Assembly (NCBI GenBank): GCA_003427395.1
Contig: BFEA01000111.1
Coordinates: 2,757,079-2,780,061 of the forward strand
Origin: Chara braunii
Taxonomy: Eukaryota; Streptophyta; Charophyceae; Charales; Characeae
Direction of reading: 5' to 3'
Length of the DNA stretch: 22,983 nt
Position numbers and translations under genes: made by a program. The notes under the pieces were generated by a model. It searched no databases, had not been told where the DNA came from, and worked only from the letters and a program-made list of their open reading frames with translations. Each line of letters opens with the position of its first letter. The stretch's first letter is position 1. Positions 1 through 8,591 of the stretch are shown here, in pieces.

Positions 1-371
1 ATTTTCTCTGCGGATTCGGGGAGATCTCGACAAGCCCAGTCCAACCCCATCATAAAAAAAAATAGAAGAAAATTGACCCGGTTTTGGGACCAGCCGGATT
101 TCCGGTTGGACCACCGGGGTTCCAACTGGCCCAGTTGGGTCCGGTCCGGTCCAACCAGCCGGTGGCCGGTGCAGCCCTGGTCCAAACCCAACGACTCAAG
201 AGTCAAGACAGAAAAGGACCGAAGAGGCAAGAGACAAAAGTTAGAGAGAAAAGGCAGAGAGAGACCCCTCAACACCCAACCACATCCAAACGCCTCATCC
301 TCTCCCCCGCGTGGCTACGCCCATTACCGAACCTCCACGGAAATCCCTGAGAAGCGCCATCGCCACGCACA
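1..371 (+). other. 5' flank / possible 5' UTR of the exon at 372
   Basis: No gene is recognisable here. Positions 75-190 are rich in degenerate CCGG/GGTCC words (for example GGTCCGGTCC near 140-150). Positions 190-300 are purine-rich and then become C-rich before the ATG at 372. An A-tract (about 54-62) follows CATA at 50-53 and could serve as a TATA-like element, but this is weak. Long ORFs crossing this stretch have no domain signature and look like GC-driven chance frames. If the exon at 372 is real, this is its leader or promoter. Confidence 0.25.
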
Positions 372-578
372 ATGTTGTCCCGCCATGCCCTCGCGAGAGC
401 GCTGTCGCAGCTTTGCGCCACAGTGCAGGTTAGCGCCCTGCAGTTTCGGCCCAGGCGGGGTAGCGCTGCGCCCCCAAGCAGCTCCATGTTTCGTACAGTT
501 GTTACAGCCGCTGCGTTGTTTTTGTTGTCCATCGCAGTCACTCCTTCGGCAAGGTCCCGCTCGTCAAAGAGGATTGGA
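372..578 (+). CDS. Candidate first exon with mitochondrial-type leader
   Basis: From ATG 372 the frame is open for exactly 69 codons up to GA|GTAAGT, a consensus 5' splice donor at 579-584. The first 30 residues begin MLSRHALARALSQL, carry several Arg and Ser and no acidic residue, and could form an amphipathic helix, as in mitochondrial presequences. A hydrophobic stretch (TVVTAAALFLLSIAV, residues about 42-56) follows and could be a membrane span. No family is recognised. An alternative is an inner intron from GTTAGC at 429 to the pyrimidine-preceded CAG at 535-537, but that splicing leads quickly to a stop. No downstream exon could be assigned, so a long repeat-filled intron or a broken gene are both possible. 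Confidence 0.3.
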
Positions 579-584
579 GTAAGT

Positions 585-1029
585 GCCTTGAACCTGGATG
601 GGTTTTAGGCAGAGATGCAGCAAAGCAGACCAATTACACTTCTCTGCACTTCTCCACAAGCATGTCCAGATTCAGCCAATCAATCCAATCCTCTTTGCTA
701 GTGGGACCTCACCCCTTGGCAGATACTAGGCCAGCATTTGGCAAATTGTTCCATTTATATTGCTTTTCCTTTTTGTTTGCTGCCAGCTGCCAGCAGTTCC
801 TTTTTCCTTTCCCTCTTTTCTTGTGCCTTGTTATTCTTTTTTAAAAGAGCGCCGGCCTTGGGATATAATTATAGAAACTGACCGGGCCCAGGTAATTCAG
901 AGTGATATTATTCTGGTCATCTGATTGTATCTGGATCCGAAATCGAGTCTGTATTTCAAAAGTTTGTGGGTGTAACAACTGAGCTAGGGCTGTTGGTGTG
1001 CCAGCAGTTTCACAGATGGCAGGATCAGC
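585..1029. other. Intergenic or intronic stretch, no feature recognised
   Basis: Mixed-composition DNA with a pyrimidine-rich part (about 760-842). I see no coding signature, RNA gene or clear repeat. If 372-578 is an exon, this would be the start of its intron. Confidence 0.3.
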
Positions 1030-1033
1030 TTAA

Positions 1034-1181
1034 ACCACCAGCACCTTTCCCAGCTATTTTTTCAGAAGAGGGGGGGGTGACGCGCTGGCCTGCAACGCCG
1101 ATAAATCGAATCGGCAGGCAGTCTTGATTTTCGGGCCGGCGCACAATCCCCGCGGCCGACATATGGGAAAGGTACTGGTGG
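1034..1181. mobile_element. TTAA-flanked MITE-like element A
   Basis: The left end reads ACCACCAGCACCTTTCCCA and the right end is its near inverse, TGGGAAAGGTACTGGTGG. Each end is bordered by TTAA (1030-1033 and 1182-1185). The element is 148 bp and non-coding. It is the first of a family whose other members lie at 2451-3999. TTAA target duplication is typical of piggyBac-type elements, but assignment to a superfamily is inference. Confidence 0.55.
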
Positions 1182-1185
1182 TTAA

Positions 1186-1224
1186 ACCACTCGTACGTCT
1201 CCCAGCTATAAAGGCCATCGCCGC
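1186..1224 (+). mobile_element. Left end only of a second TTAA-type element (B)
   Basis: Immediately after the TTAA at 1182-1185 comes a decayed terminal sequence (ACCACTCGTACG, then CCCAGCTATAAAGGCC) like the left end of element D (CCCAGCTATTGGCCGCGG). No matching right end was found, so the element is truncated or too diverged to delimit. Confidence 0.35.
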
Positions 1225-1302
1225 ACTGCTCAGGGAAATTCAATGTGAAAAAGTCAAAACCTATGGCAAGTGTACCTTTCCTTGTTGTGCCAAAAAAAGA
1301 TA

Positions 1303-1360
1303 CATGCTCCATTTTGCACTTTTTTTTTTTTTTTTTAAAGAATGTGCAAAATGGAGCATG
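1303..1360. repeat. Perfect 17-bp inverted repeat around a T-tract
   Basis: CATGCTCCATTTTGCAC at 1303-1319 is the exact reverse complement of 1344-1360. The loop (1320-1343) is mostly a T run ending in AAAGAAT. A second, overlapping inverted pair is present: AAGAATGTGC at 1338-1347 and GCACATTCTT at 1360-1369. The sequence can form a stable hairpin or cruciform. No gene role is visible. Confidence 0.7.
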
Positions 1361-1632
1361 CACATTCTTGGAGCAGTGCAGCGAGGCCCAAAATCAAACT
1401 TTTAGAGGGGACCATCAGTTTCATTCAAAGATCAGAACAAGATCATCTCTGAAATTGGGGGCCAAACCCACTTGCTCTTCCGTTCTGCCTATTTGTGGGG
1501 GACCAGCACAGATGGCAATCCCCGACCGCGCTTCAATAAATGGCATAAACATTTAAATTATTCTAAGGGGGTACTCTCAGGACTTTTTTGGTTGAATCTG
1601 GCCGCAAATAGATCCGGATACGGAGAAGTCCG

Positions 1633-1744
1633 AGTTTGATCAGTATGGCCTAATTACACCAATGTGGTCAGTGCCATGTGAGATCAGATTCCCAGTTTGA
1701 TGAGTATGGCCTTAGTACACCAGTGTGGCCAGTGCCATGTGGGA
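1633..1744 (+). repeat. Two-copy tandem repeat, period 61 bp
   Basis: Positions 1633-1683 and 1694-1744 are diverged copies of one unit. Shared words are AGTTTGAT, AGTATGGCCT, TACACCA and AGTGCCATGTG. No reading frame is maintained across the pair. Confidence 0.75.
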
Positions 1745-1883
1745 GGCACGTGCAGCTCCCCACAAATAAGTAAGATTTTTTTTATTTTTATTTTTTTGAA
1801 AAAACAAATAAGATCGGAGTCACCACAAAGGCGGACAATCCACCAGAGGAGTGACCAATTGTAAGTAAAATAAAATATATATT

Positions 1884-1916
1884 AAAAAAAAGAAAGAAAG
1901 AAAGAAGGAAAGAAAG
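1884..1916 (+). repeat. A-run and (GAAA)n microsatellite
   Basis: An A run followed by interrupted GAAA units. A simple repeat with no function inferred. Confidence 0.9.
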
Positions 1917-2446
1917 TGTTAAAAAAGAAAGGGTGGGGGTGGTGAACATCAAAAGTTTGAGGCTCTGAGCATTTTGGAAGTTTTCTCAAGTGCTATTATA
2001 TTGTTGTATTCCAGTCTTTTTTTTCCATGATTACTATTTCAGATTTCAGTTTTCAAATCTGAATTCTGTAATTTTGTTTTCTGTCTTTTTCTTTTTTTTT
2101 CCCATCATGCCAGTGCACCCACATCACGGTAGTGATATCACCATGGATCTGAATCAAACGAAGATCTCCCAAAAAAAGGAAAAAGGGAAAAAGAATCAGG
2201 ATGTAGATCTCCACTTACCATGGCTTAAGTCTATTGGTGGGGAGCTACACTGGTGAGAAGTGGGCCCAGCATCCCAAACAGTCCCACGACAGGACAGGGC
2301 AGCATTGATTACCTTTGCCTTTTCTGGCCTTGCCTTGTTCTGACCTGACGTTGCAGCTCTGACAGGGGAACGAACTAACTGCCCTAGTAGTCGGTTTTTT
2401 TTTTTTTTTTTTAAGCCGTGGAGTTGAGACAAACCATTTCGCCTTT
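1917..2446. other. Non-coding stretch, no gene recognised
   Basis: AT-rich DNA with long T runs (about 2088-2100 and 2395-2412) and a GTGATATCAC palindrome at about 2134. ORFs across it are short and dominated by homopolymer-encoded Lys or Phe. The T run at 2395-2412 lies just upstream of element C. Confidence 0.3.
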
Positions 2447-2450
2447 TTAA

Positions 2451-2645
2451 ACCACCAGTACTTGACCCAGGCATAGGCCGCGGGCCCCTTGACTTTAATG
2501 CGCTGCCGGGCTTTGGGGCTACTGGAGCACAAAGGCTGGCGGTGCCAGGCAAAAGAAAAATGAAATGTTGCGCTGGCGGTTCGGCAAAGCTTGGCGCACG
2601 GGGTGTTTGGAAGCCCCAAGAAAGTGGCCCGGACGTACTGGTGAT
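2451..2645. mobile_element. TTAA-flanked MITE-like element C
   Basis: It begins ACCACCAGTAC after TTAA (2447-2450) and ends GTACTGGTGAT before TTAA (2646-2649). GGCCGCGGGCCCC lies just inside the left end. The interior (about 2505-2615) matches the reverse complement of element F (about 3650-3755) over the words CTACTGGAGCAC, GGCTGGCGG and GCTGGCGGTTCGG. The two are therefore opposite-orientation copies of one family. No coding capacity is seen. Confidence 0.65.
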
Positions 2646-2649
2646 TTAA

Positions 2650-2800
2650 ACCACCAGTATTTGGCCCAGCTATTGGCCGCGGAAAAAAATAGAGTAGAAA
2701 TGTTTCCAGTTGGATGAATTTGGGCGCTCCTGTAGTGGCCCGTACGTTTCCTAAAATTGCGTAGCGTTAACGCTACGCGACTTTAGGAAGTACTGGTGGT
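2650..2800. mobile_element. TTAA-flanked MITE-like element D
   Basis: It shares the TTAA at 2646-2649 with element C and the TTAA at 2801-2804 with element E. Its left end is ACCACCAGTATTTGGCCCA and its right end is TACTGGTGGT. At 151 bp it is shorter than C, E, F and G and lacks their CTGGCGG-containing core. It contains a separate near-perfect 38-bp palindrome at 2750-2787. Confidence 0.6.
2750..2787. repeat. 38-bp near-perfect palindrome inside element D
   Basis: The arms are 2750-2768 and 2769-2787, centred on GCGTAGCGTT|AACGCTACGC. Two positions mismatch in the outer arms. It lies directly beside the GGTGGTTTAAACCACC junction palindrome at 2790-2815, so two palindromes stand side by side. 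Confidence 0.85.
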
Positions 2801-2804
2801 TTAA

Positions 2805-2985
2805 ACCACCAGTACCTTTCCCAGCCAAAGAATAAAATATGCGGCTTGCATGCTACTGCAACTTGACCTCTGGAGCAAGATGGCTGGCGGCACCACACAA
2901 AAGGAGGCCCTCACCGGTTCGTATTTTTTTGGCATGCTGGCCGCTTCCAGCCCTGGAGAAAAGTACCTTTGGAAATACTGGTGGT
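2805..2985. mobile_element. TTAA-flanked MITE-like element E
   Basis: The left end ACCACCAGTACCTTTCCCA follows TTAA (2801-2804). The right end is TACTGGTGGT, followed by TGAA, a one-base variant of TTAA. The interior carries CTGGAGCA...GGCTGGCGGCACCA, shared with elements C and F. The left end nearly matches the left end of element A, 1.8 kb away. Confidence 0.6.
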
Positions 2986-2999
2986 TGAAAGTGCCTGTC

Positions 3000-3622
<623 letters not shown>

Positions 3623-3629
3623 TTAAAAA

Positions 3630-3817
3630 ACCACCAGTACACCCGGGCCTCTTTTTCCAAACCGCCAGCGGCTCACTTTCCGAACTGCCAGCGGGGCATT
3701 TCTTTTCTTTTTTTGGCTGGCGGCGCCAGCCATTGTGGTCCAGTAGGCCCTAGCCGCAAAAACGATCTTGTGGCGACAAGATGTTTTGCTGCAAGGCTCG
3801 GGCCGTGTACTGGTGGT
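3630..3817. mobile_element. TTAA-flanked MITE-like element F
   Basis: Its left end ACCACCAGTACACCCGGGCC follows an A-rich flank containing TTAA (3623-3626). Its right end is GTGTACTGGTGGT before TTAA (3818-3821). The interior CTGGCGG/CCAGCGG core is inverted relative to element C. The last 50 bp are mirrored in element G, which begins at the same TTAA. Confidence 0.6.
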
Positions 3818-3871
3818 TTAAACCACCAGTACACGGCCCCAGCCTTGCAGTCCAAAACTTGTCGCCACAAG
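3767..3871. repeat. About 105-bp inverted repeat at the F/G junction
   Basis: The arms 3767-3819 and 3820-3871 are near-perfect inverses centred on TTT|AAA. The central 38 bp (3801-3838, GGCCGTGTAC on the left, GTACACGGCC on the right) is perfect. The outer ends CTTGTGGCGACAAG (3767-3780) and CTTGTCGCCACAAG (3858-3871) also pair, with a one-base length difference. Elements F and G meet here with mirror-image ends. Confidence 0.85.
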
Positions 3872-3999
3872 AAAACGAGGCCGAAACGTCAAACGCCACG
3901 CCCGCCATTGATAAATTAGATCTGTGGTCGTGGTTTCGTTTCGCGCCTCCAGAATTTGAGGTGTCAGGCCCGCGGCCCAGGTACCCATGTACTGGTGGT
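3822..3999. mobile_element. TTAA-flanked MITE-like element G
   Basis: It starts ACCACCAGTACACGGCCCC after the shared TTAA (3818-3821) and ends GTACTGGTGGT before TTAA (4000-4003). GGCCCGCGGCCCAGGTAC near the right end resembles the inverse of element C's left end. It is 178 bp with no coding signature. Confidence 0.6.
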
Positions 4000-4129
4000 T
4001 TAAGCAGTCCTAGTCTCCATCATCAGTACATACTAGGCCACCATCCGTTCCTTATTTCCATCATGAACTAGGCCTGCTACTATTCTGATCTTTCATTCTC
4101 ATTGATACGGGAAGCAAACAATCCTTACC

Positions 4130-4185
4130 CCTTGAGACAGCCTCCACATCAGGTTCCCCTTGAGACAGCCTCCACATCAGGTTCC
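4130..4185 (+). repeat. Exact two-copy tandem repeat, 28-bp unit
   Basis: The unit beginning CCTTGAGACAGCCTCCACAT occurs at 4130-4157 and again at 4158-4185 without change. It lies at the start of a C-rich stretch (to about 4380) that can be read as a Pro-rich 75-codon ORF but has no domain. Confidence 0.9.
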
Positions 4186-4494
4186 CCAACGATATCCTCC
4201 ACTCAAGCCTGTCCAACCTATGCTCCTACCTAATGGGACCCCTAAGACATCCCCTACTGCAGGTTCCCCATCATATCCCCCAATGGAGTTTTTCCTACCT
4301 ACCCTTCCCCCAGTGGGACCCCCCCTTATCCCACCCACGGCCCTTGCCCCCCCGAAGCAGGGCCCTAAGGTAACCAACTCTACGTGATGAGTCTCTCCAC
4401 GGCCCTGTCTGCATCCCCGCTATTTTTTGAACCTCTTCCTAATCCTAGATTGGTATTGAACCCCAAGCCTCGTTCTTATCGTTAGTCATCTTGA

Positions 4495-4515
4495 ATCACC
4501 AGTACACCAAACATC
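4495..4515 (+). mobile_element. Isolated end of the TTAA-type family (H)
   Basis: ATCACCAGTACACC follows TTGA, matching the terminal sequence of elements F and G with one change. No partner end is seen within the next several hundred bases. Confidence 0.35.
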
Positions 4516-4586
4516 GGCCCGCCGTCAGCATGAAAGTTCTGTTGACCTCCACAGTCTGGCATATCACACACAGGGGCCGTTTGTTT

Positions 4587-4658
4587 GCCATTGTCGCTCA
4601 AATGGTAGAGTCTTCAGGTCACATGTCACACATCACGGGTTCGAGTCTGGCTTGGGAC
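4587..4658 (+). repeat. tRNA-like pol III fragment (SINE head or tRNA pseudogene)
   Basis: The sequence has an A-box-like TCGCTCAAATGGTAGAG (4594-4610) and a B-box GGGTTCGAGTC (4637-4647) at ordinary tRNA spacing. The T-loop TTCGAGT is intact. The acceptor and T stems pair poorly and no clear anticodon arm forms, so it is not a functional tRNA gene. A tRNA-derived SINE or a decayed tRNA fits. The downstream sequence (GGGGGGGTT at about 4662 onward) is unrelated to tRNA. Confidence 0.45.
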
Positions 4659-5035
4659 GTTGGGGGGGGTTCTTGTCCAGCTTGGCCTGTCATCTCTTCA
4701 AACAAACACATTGTTCCCTCTACATAGTATTGCACATATCTGGCCTTCGGGCACACACATCTCGCTATACAGATACACAGAGCACACTTCTTTTTTTTTT
4801 TGTTCGGGCAGACACGAAAAACATGGCCCTATGGGCTCATACAAACATACATAGCCTCTGGCCACGCACATATACACACACAAAAACGATACTGGGCTGG
4901 GGAGGTCTATCAGGTATATGACGGGGTCTACGCATGCATGGCTTAGCTCTAGGGTAGGGTAGGGATATAAGTCACTCCGGCTAGTCTGAGTTCCACCTAG
5001 CCTTGGGTAAGCTAGGGGAAGGACGGTAGGATGTG

Positions 5036-5310
5036 TTCCCATTCGACAAGGCTCGTCCGATTCCGCTTCCACCAGGGCTGGGCAACCTATCAGCCCTGGT
5101 GCCTATCACAGCTGTTCGGTCCAAGTTACCTGCCCATTGGTAGGGTAATGGTCCCGAGTGCTGGTCACACTGAGGTAGGATAGTGGGATAGGGGGTGCTG
5201 TAGGAGTATTGACGTGAGGATGGGATGGGAGGTGGTCTCATATTCCAGGACACCCAAGGCCTGCTCCAGGTGATCAATGTGCCCTCAGTGACTGGCCTCC
5301 ACAACACCAT
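5036..5310 (+). repeat. Direct repeat, copy 1 (about 275 bp)
   Basis: Diverged from copy 2 at 5458-5740, offset about 422 bp. Shared blocks are TCGTCCG, GGTCCAAGTT, GAGTGCTGGTCACACTGAGG, TAGGAGTATT and CCACCCTCCA-like ends (ctccacaacacc). A hairpin with arms ACCAGGGCTG (5071-5080) and CAGCCCTGGT (5091-5100) lies near its start. No frame is conserved between the copies. Confidence 0.75.
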
Positions 5311-5457
5311 GGACTTAAAAACAAAAAAACAAACAAGGAAAAAAAAAAAAAGGATGTGTCAGGGGGCGCCGGCCTGCCTTGCTTAGGTAATCCTCCTGCC
5401 AGTGGGTAGACTGTCTGAATTGGGCCTGTAGAAGATTGCATGAGCCTGGCGTCCGAA

Positions 5458-5740
5458 GTTCCCGTACGGCAAGGTTCGTCCGCTTCTGCTTCCATGAGGG
5501 CTGGGAGGTTGGCCCAGCCCTGGTGCTTGTCACTGTTGTCTGGTCCAAGTTGCCCTCGATACTGGTAGGGTGATGGTCACGAGTGCTGGTCACACTGAGG
5601 TAGGATAGTAGGGACAGGGGGTGCGCTAGGAGTATTAACTTGGGGATGGGTAGAGTAGGTGGCCTATCCTGTCAGTACAACCATTGGCTGCTGCTACCAG
5701 CAATCACCGCGGGTCTGGTCCTTGGCCTCTACAACACCCT
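5458..5740 (+). repeat. Direct repeat, copy 2
   Basis: Second copy of the unit at 5036-5310. The hairpin position is kept (AGGGCTGGG ... CCCAGCCCT), although the stem register and loop length differ. The region between the copies contains an A-tract (5339-5351). Confidence 0.75.
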
Positions 5741-5869
5741 TGTGGTTGCTGTCATAGGAGTGTCGGAACCGGAAAGCTTCCCAGGGGGGCACCCTTCCCG
5801 GGACTATTTCGGCCACACTAGAGCGGACGGCCACTCCTACGATTGCTGAGTAGCATGTGATAAGCCAGG

Positions 5870-5932
5870 ATCCGTACTCGGCGGTTTCCCGTACCATTAA
5901 GGGAAACCGACATTAGACCCCGAAGTACGGAT
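5870..5932. repeat. Two-stem hairpin / cruciform sequence
   Basis: The outer arms ATCCGTACTCGG (5870-5881) and CCGAAGTACGGAT (5920-5932) pair with a one-base bulge. Directly inside them, CGGTTTCCC (5882-5890) pairs with GGGAAACCG (5901-5909) around a 10-base loop. Further out, ATAGGAGTG (about 5754) and CACTCCTAC (about 5832) form another short inverted pair. It may be a folded MITE or RNA hairpin. No function is assigned. Confidence 0.6.
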
Positions 5933-5961
5933 TCAAGATAATAGGGAAGAACAGGGCTTCA

Positions 5962-5982
5962 TTTCTTTCTTTCTTTCTTTTT
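5962..5982 (+). repeat. (TTTC)n microsatellite
   Basis: Five consecutive TTTC-like units followed by a T-rich tail. A simple repeat. Confidence 0.9.
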
Positions 5983-6099
5983 GTTTCTTCCTTTATGAAA
6001 AGAAGGATGGAGTAGAAAATGTAATTCGGGTCTCGCGTGGCCGGTTAGCGGCCGCGCCAAGAAATTCAAGAAACAGTTGGGAATTAGCGTGAGTAGGAA

Positions 6100-6143
6100 T
6101 TTTGAATTTTTGCGCGTGCGGCTGTTTTTTGAATTTTTGCGCG
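6100..6143 (+). repeat. 17-bp direct repeat, spacing 27
   Basis: TTTTGAATTTTTGCGCG occurs at 6100-6116 and 6127-6143 without change. It lies upstream of the possible promoter near 6470. Confidence 0.8.
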
Positions 6144-6469
6144 CCGCGTAAACCAGTTCAGAATCTCCCGCTCTGCATCCCCGGACCATCTTCCTTTCTT
6201 GCTGCGCATTCCCTTCCTGCATGTCTCTTCGTCCTCCCTCTAAGCCAAGTCCGATCTCCCCCTTCTCCTTTCCCTGCGAAAGATTGGCTGTCTGATTGGG
6301 ATGGTCGGGGCAATGTGGTGGTGGCGGGAAGCGCACTCCACTTGGACGACCACCCCAATCACGCAGATCATTCGACTCGCCTCCTTCGATCCATCTAGAA
6401 CCTCTGCCCTTCTTCTGTCTTGCTCATCTTCACTCCGTGCTTCGCACAGCCTCCCCGCCGCTTTCCACG

Positions 6470-6480
6470 CTATAAATTCT
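6470..6480 (+). promoter_or_regulatory. Possible pol II promoter (TATA-like box)
   Basis: GCTATAAATTC in a GC-rich surround matches a plant TATA box. It is followed by a pyrimidine-rich stretch (TTCCTCTCACTCTCTTTG, 6490-6507) of the kind often seen at plant transcript starts. No convincing coding exon follows, so this is only a candidate. Confidence 0.25.
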
Positions 6481-6665
6481 CGCAACCCGTTCCTCTCACT
6501 CTCTTTGATCTCGGCTTCAAGTTGCGCAAGCTATGCGCAAAGCCCGCGGCGCCAGAAAGACTCAACGTGCCCCGTGGTGGGCGGAGTGATGGCGGGTGGC
6601 GGAGTTAGCGGTGGACTTGGGGTAAGGCAATCGGAGGGACTGAGCGGTGGTGGAGATCAAACACT

Positions 6666-6753
6666 GGCAGCGGCGGGGCCTTGTCGCTATGGTTGTCGGT
6701 GGTTTTGACGGCAGCGGCAGGGCCTTGTGGCTATGGTTGTCGGTGATTTTGAC
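6666..6753 (+). repeat. Tandem duplication, two 44-bp units
   Basis: Units 6666-6709 and 6710-6753 differ at three positions. Each starts GGCAGCGGC and ends TTTTGAC. The unit is not a multiple of three, which argues against a coding repeat. Confidence 0.9.
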
Positions 6754-8293
6754 TGATTGGGGGCTGGGCCCGGAGCGGCCAGTTGTGAGAATTCTGTATT
6801 TTAAGAACGAGTTTTTTATCCATTGCTGCTTTGTCCCCGTGTGATGTGTGCATGGTCCCAATGTGTGGGTAATCCGTTATGCATGTTCGGGTATGAAACT
6901 CTATGGATGTTGAATGTCATTGAGGGCTCTATGAGTAGGCGTGCGTATATGCGTTCCCTGGCCTAATAATAAGAAGTACCGAGTGTCGATTGCTTGCATA
7001 TATGCGCGAACCTCCTTCCGCCGTCTCTCTCTCTCTCTCTCTGAGTCTCTGTCATTGTGCACGAGTCAGGATTCCAAGGGGAGGCGGATAATTTCGGAGT
7101 GAGCGGTCGTCCTTGCTTCCTCGACGTGGTCGACCTCTCTGAGCCCAACCTGGGGTCCCCGTTACCGCGTTTGGGTTGAGGCTACAGAGAGAGACAGAGA
7201 AAGAGAGCGAGGCGCATCGTTTCCGGCGGTATTCATTAATCTTTGCATGGAGTCAAGTCTCGTCTCGACGGACGGGAGCGTGGGCCGTGGCCCGAGTTCG
7301 GATTTTGTCCAAGATTGTCGCAGTACGCTTCCGCCCTTGCCAATCGCAGATGACGATGCCGTTTACTGCGATGCGGACGTGCGGAGCATACTGCGGCGCG
7401 CTGAGCCAATCCATCTTTACAACCCAACCCAGGCGTGCCACATAGGAGGGAGAGGGTTCGTGCTAACTGAGCGTTTTTCTTCCTCGCCTTTAATCCTGCC
7501 CTACAGAGACCTCACGGTTTTTCCCTGGTCGATTGTGCACGAGTTGTGGCGGCTGCAGTTTAATTGCCACTGATGTCGCCAGGGGGACTCGAGCTCGTGG
7601 CGACGGTTGGTCCTGGGGTACGAAGGGGCCGTCCGATTCCCCGAACTTTTCCGCAACGCGGGTGAGCTCCCCGCCCGTTTTCAAACTTGGGTTCTATCGA
7701 CCTGCCCAACCCCTGGCAACCCCGTGCTGCGCTGTCCGCACGGACTCAACTAGTCAGATGTCGAAGCCTGAACCCGATTTCGGGGCCTCCGCCCACAAGG
7801 GCCGCGCGAACCTGGCGCCTCGGGGAACGGATCTTCGTTCTCATTGGCTTTGTTTCTATTCTCCCCTCTCCTGTCGTTTTCTTTTCGGTTGTTCCTCAAG
7901 TGATGACGGTCGGGCCATAGGGCACCGTTCTCCTTTTGTTCGTCCCCGACGACAGCTCAAACCCCCATTTAGGCACCACGACCCGAAGCAAGAGTCCCCC
8001 GTTTCGTCCGAGTAGCTCAACCCCCACTGCACAAAATCCTCGGCCACACCCTTAACCACTCTGATCGGCGTCCGAAGTACGGAACGTCGCACGGGGCGTG
8101 AGATTGATATCAAAGTTGATTTGTTTCAGCTTCAAGGTCTCCTTGGGGCGGCTGTCCATTTTGTTGAATTTTCTTATTATTTGTATAGACCTGTTTCTTT
8201 TTACTTACGAATAGGCTAGCGCCCAGGCACCGCTGCCCCACGAACGCCAATCACAACCAACCAAAGGGGCAGGGGCGAAACCAACCCTGCGCC
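6754..8293. other. Region without an assignable gene; (TC)n at 7024-7042
   Basis: Several GC-rich ORFs overlap here (for example 7247-7573 and 7533-8015, plus) but none shows a known motif or splice-supported structure. A (TC)n microsatellite lies at 7024-7042. The last part, next to gag at 8294, would be expected to hold the retrotransposon's 5' LTR and primer-binding site. I found neither a tRNA-complementary primer site nor a copy of the sequence after 16219. Confidence 0.3.
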
Positions 8294-8591
8294 ATGGTGG
8301 AACCAGGACAGGGAGTGGATAATCATGCAGGATTGGCCGACCATCCCCTATATATTGTTCCTACTCCCTCTGAAGTTCCCATCTGCTCTGAAGATGAAAC
8401 AGACCCACACACCTAACTGGCGGCCCTGAAGGCTCAGGGTTGGACGGACCAGCTACTTTGAAAACGGATTCCGGGAAGGTTAGCTGGAACCTCATTTGAA
8501 TGGTATTGACAAAACCTCTATACCATTTTGCCCACCTTCCACAGAAAATTTCTCGAACGCGTTGATCAAAATCGTGTCGGGCAGTGTTTAC

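Noticed and set aside
73-582. 169-codon plus-strand ORF
   Set aside because: Composition follows CCGG-rich DNA, no domain or splice logic; the frame starting at 372 has a better start and donor.
4160-4387. Pro-rich 75-codon ORF
   Set aside because: A C-rich tract including a non-coding 28-bp tandem repeat explains the open frame; 28 is not a multiple of three.
4587-4658. Functional tRNA gene
   Set aside because: Acceptor and T stems have several mismatches and no anticodon stem forms; kept only as a tRNA-like fragment.
7247-8015. Overlapping plus-strand ORFs that might be a host gene
   Set aside because: No motif, no splice pattern and several equally long frames in the same GC-rich stretch.
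8100-8293. Primer-binding site and 5' LTR edge
   Set aside because: No stretch complementary to a common tRNA 3' end (such as TGGTATCAGAGC) and no LTR copy found.
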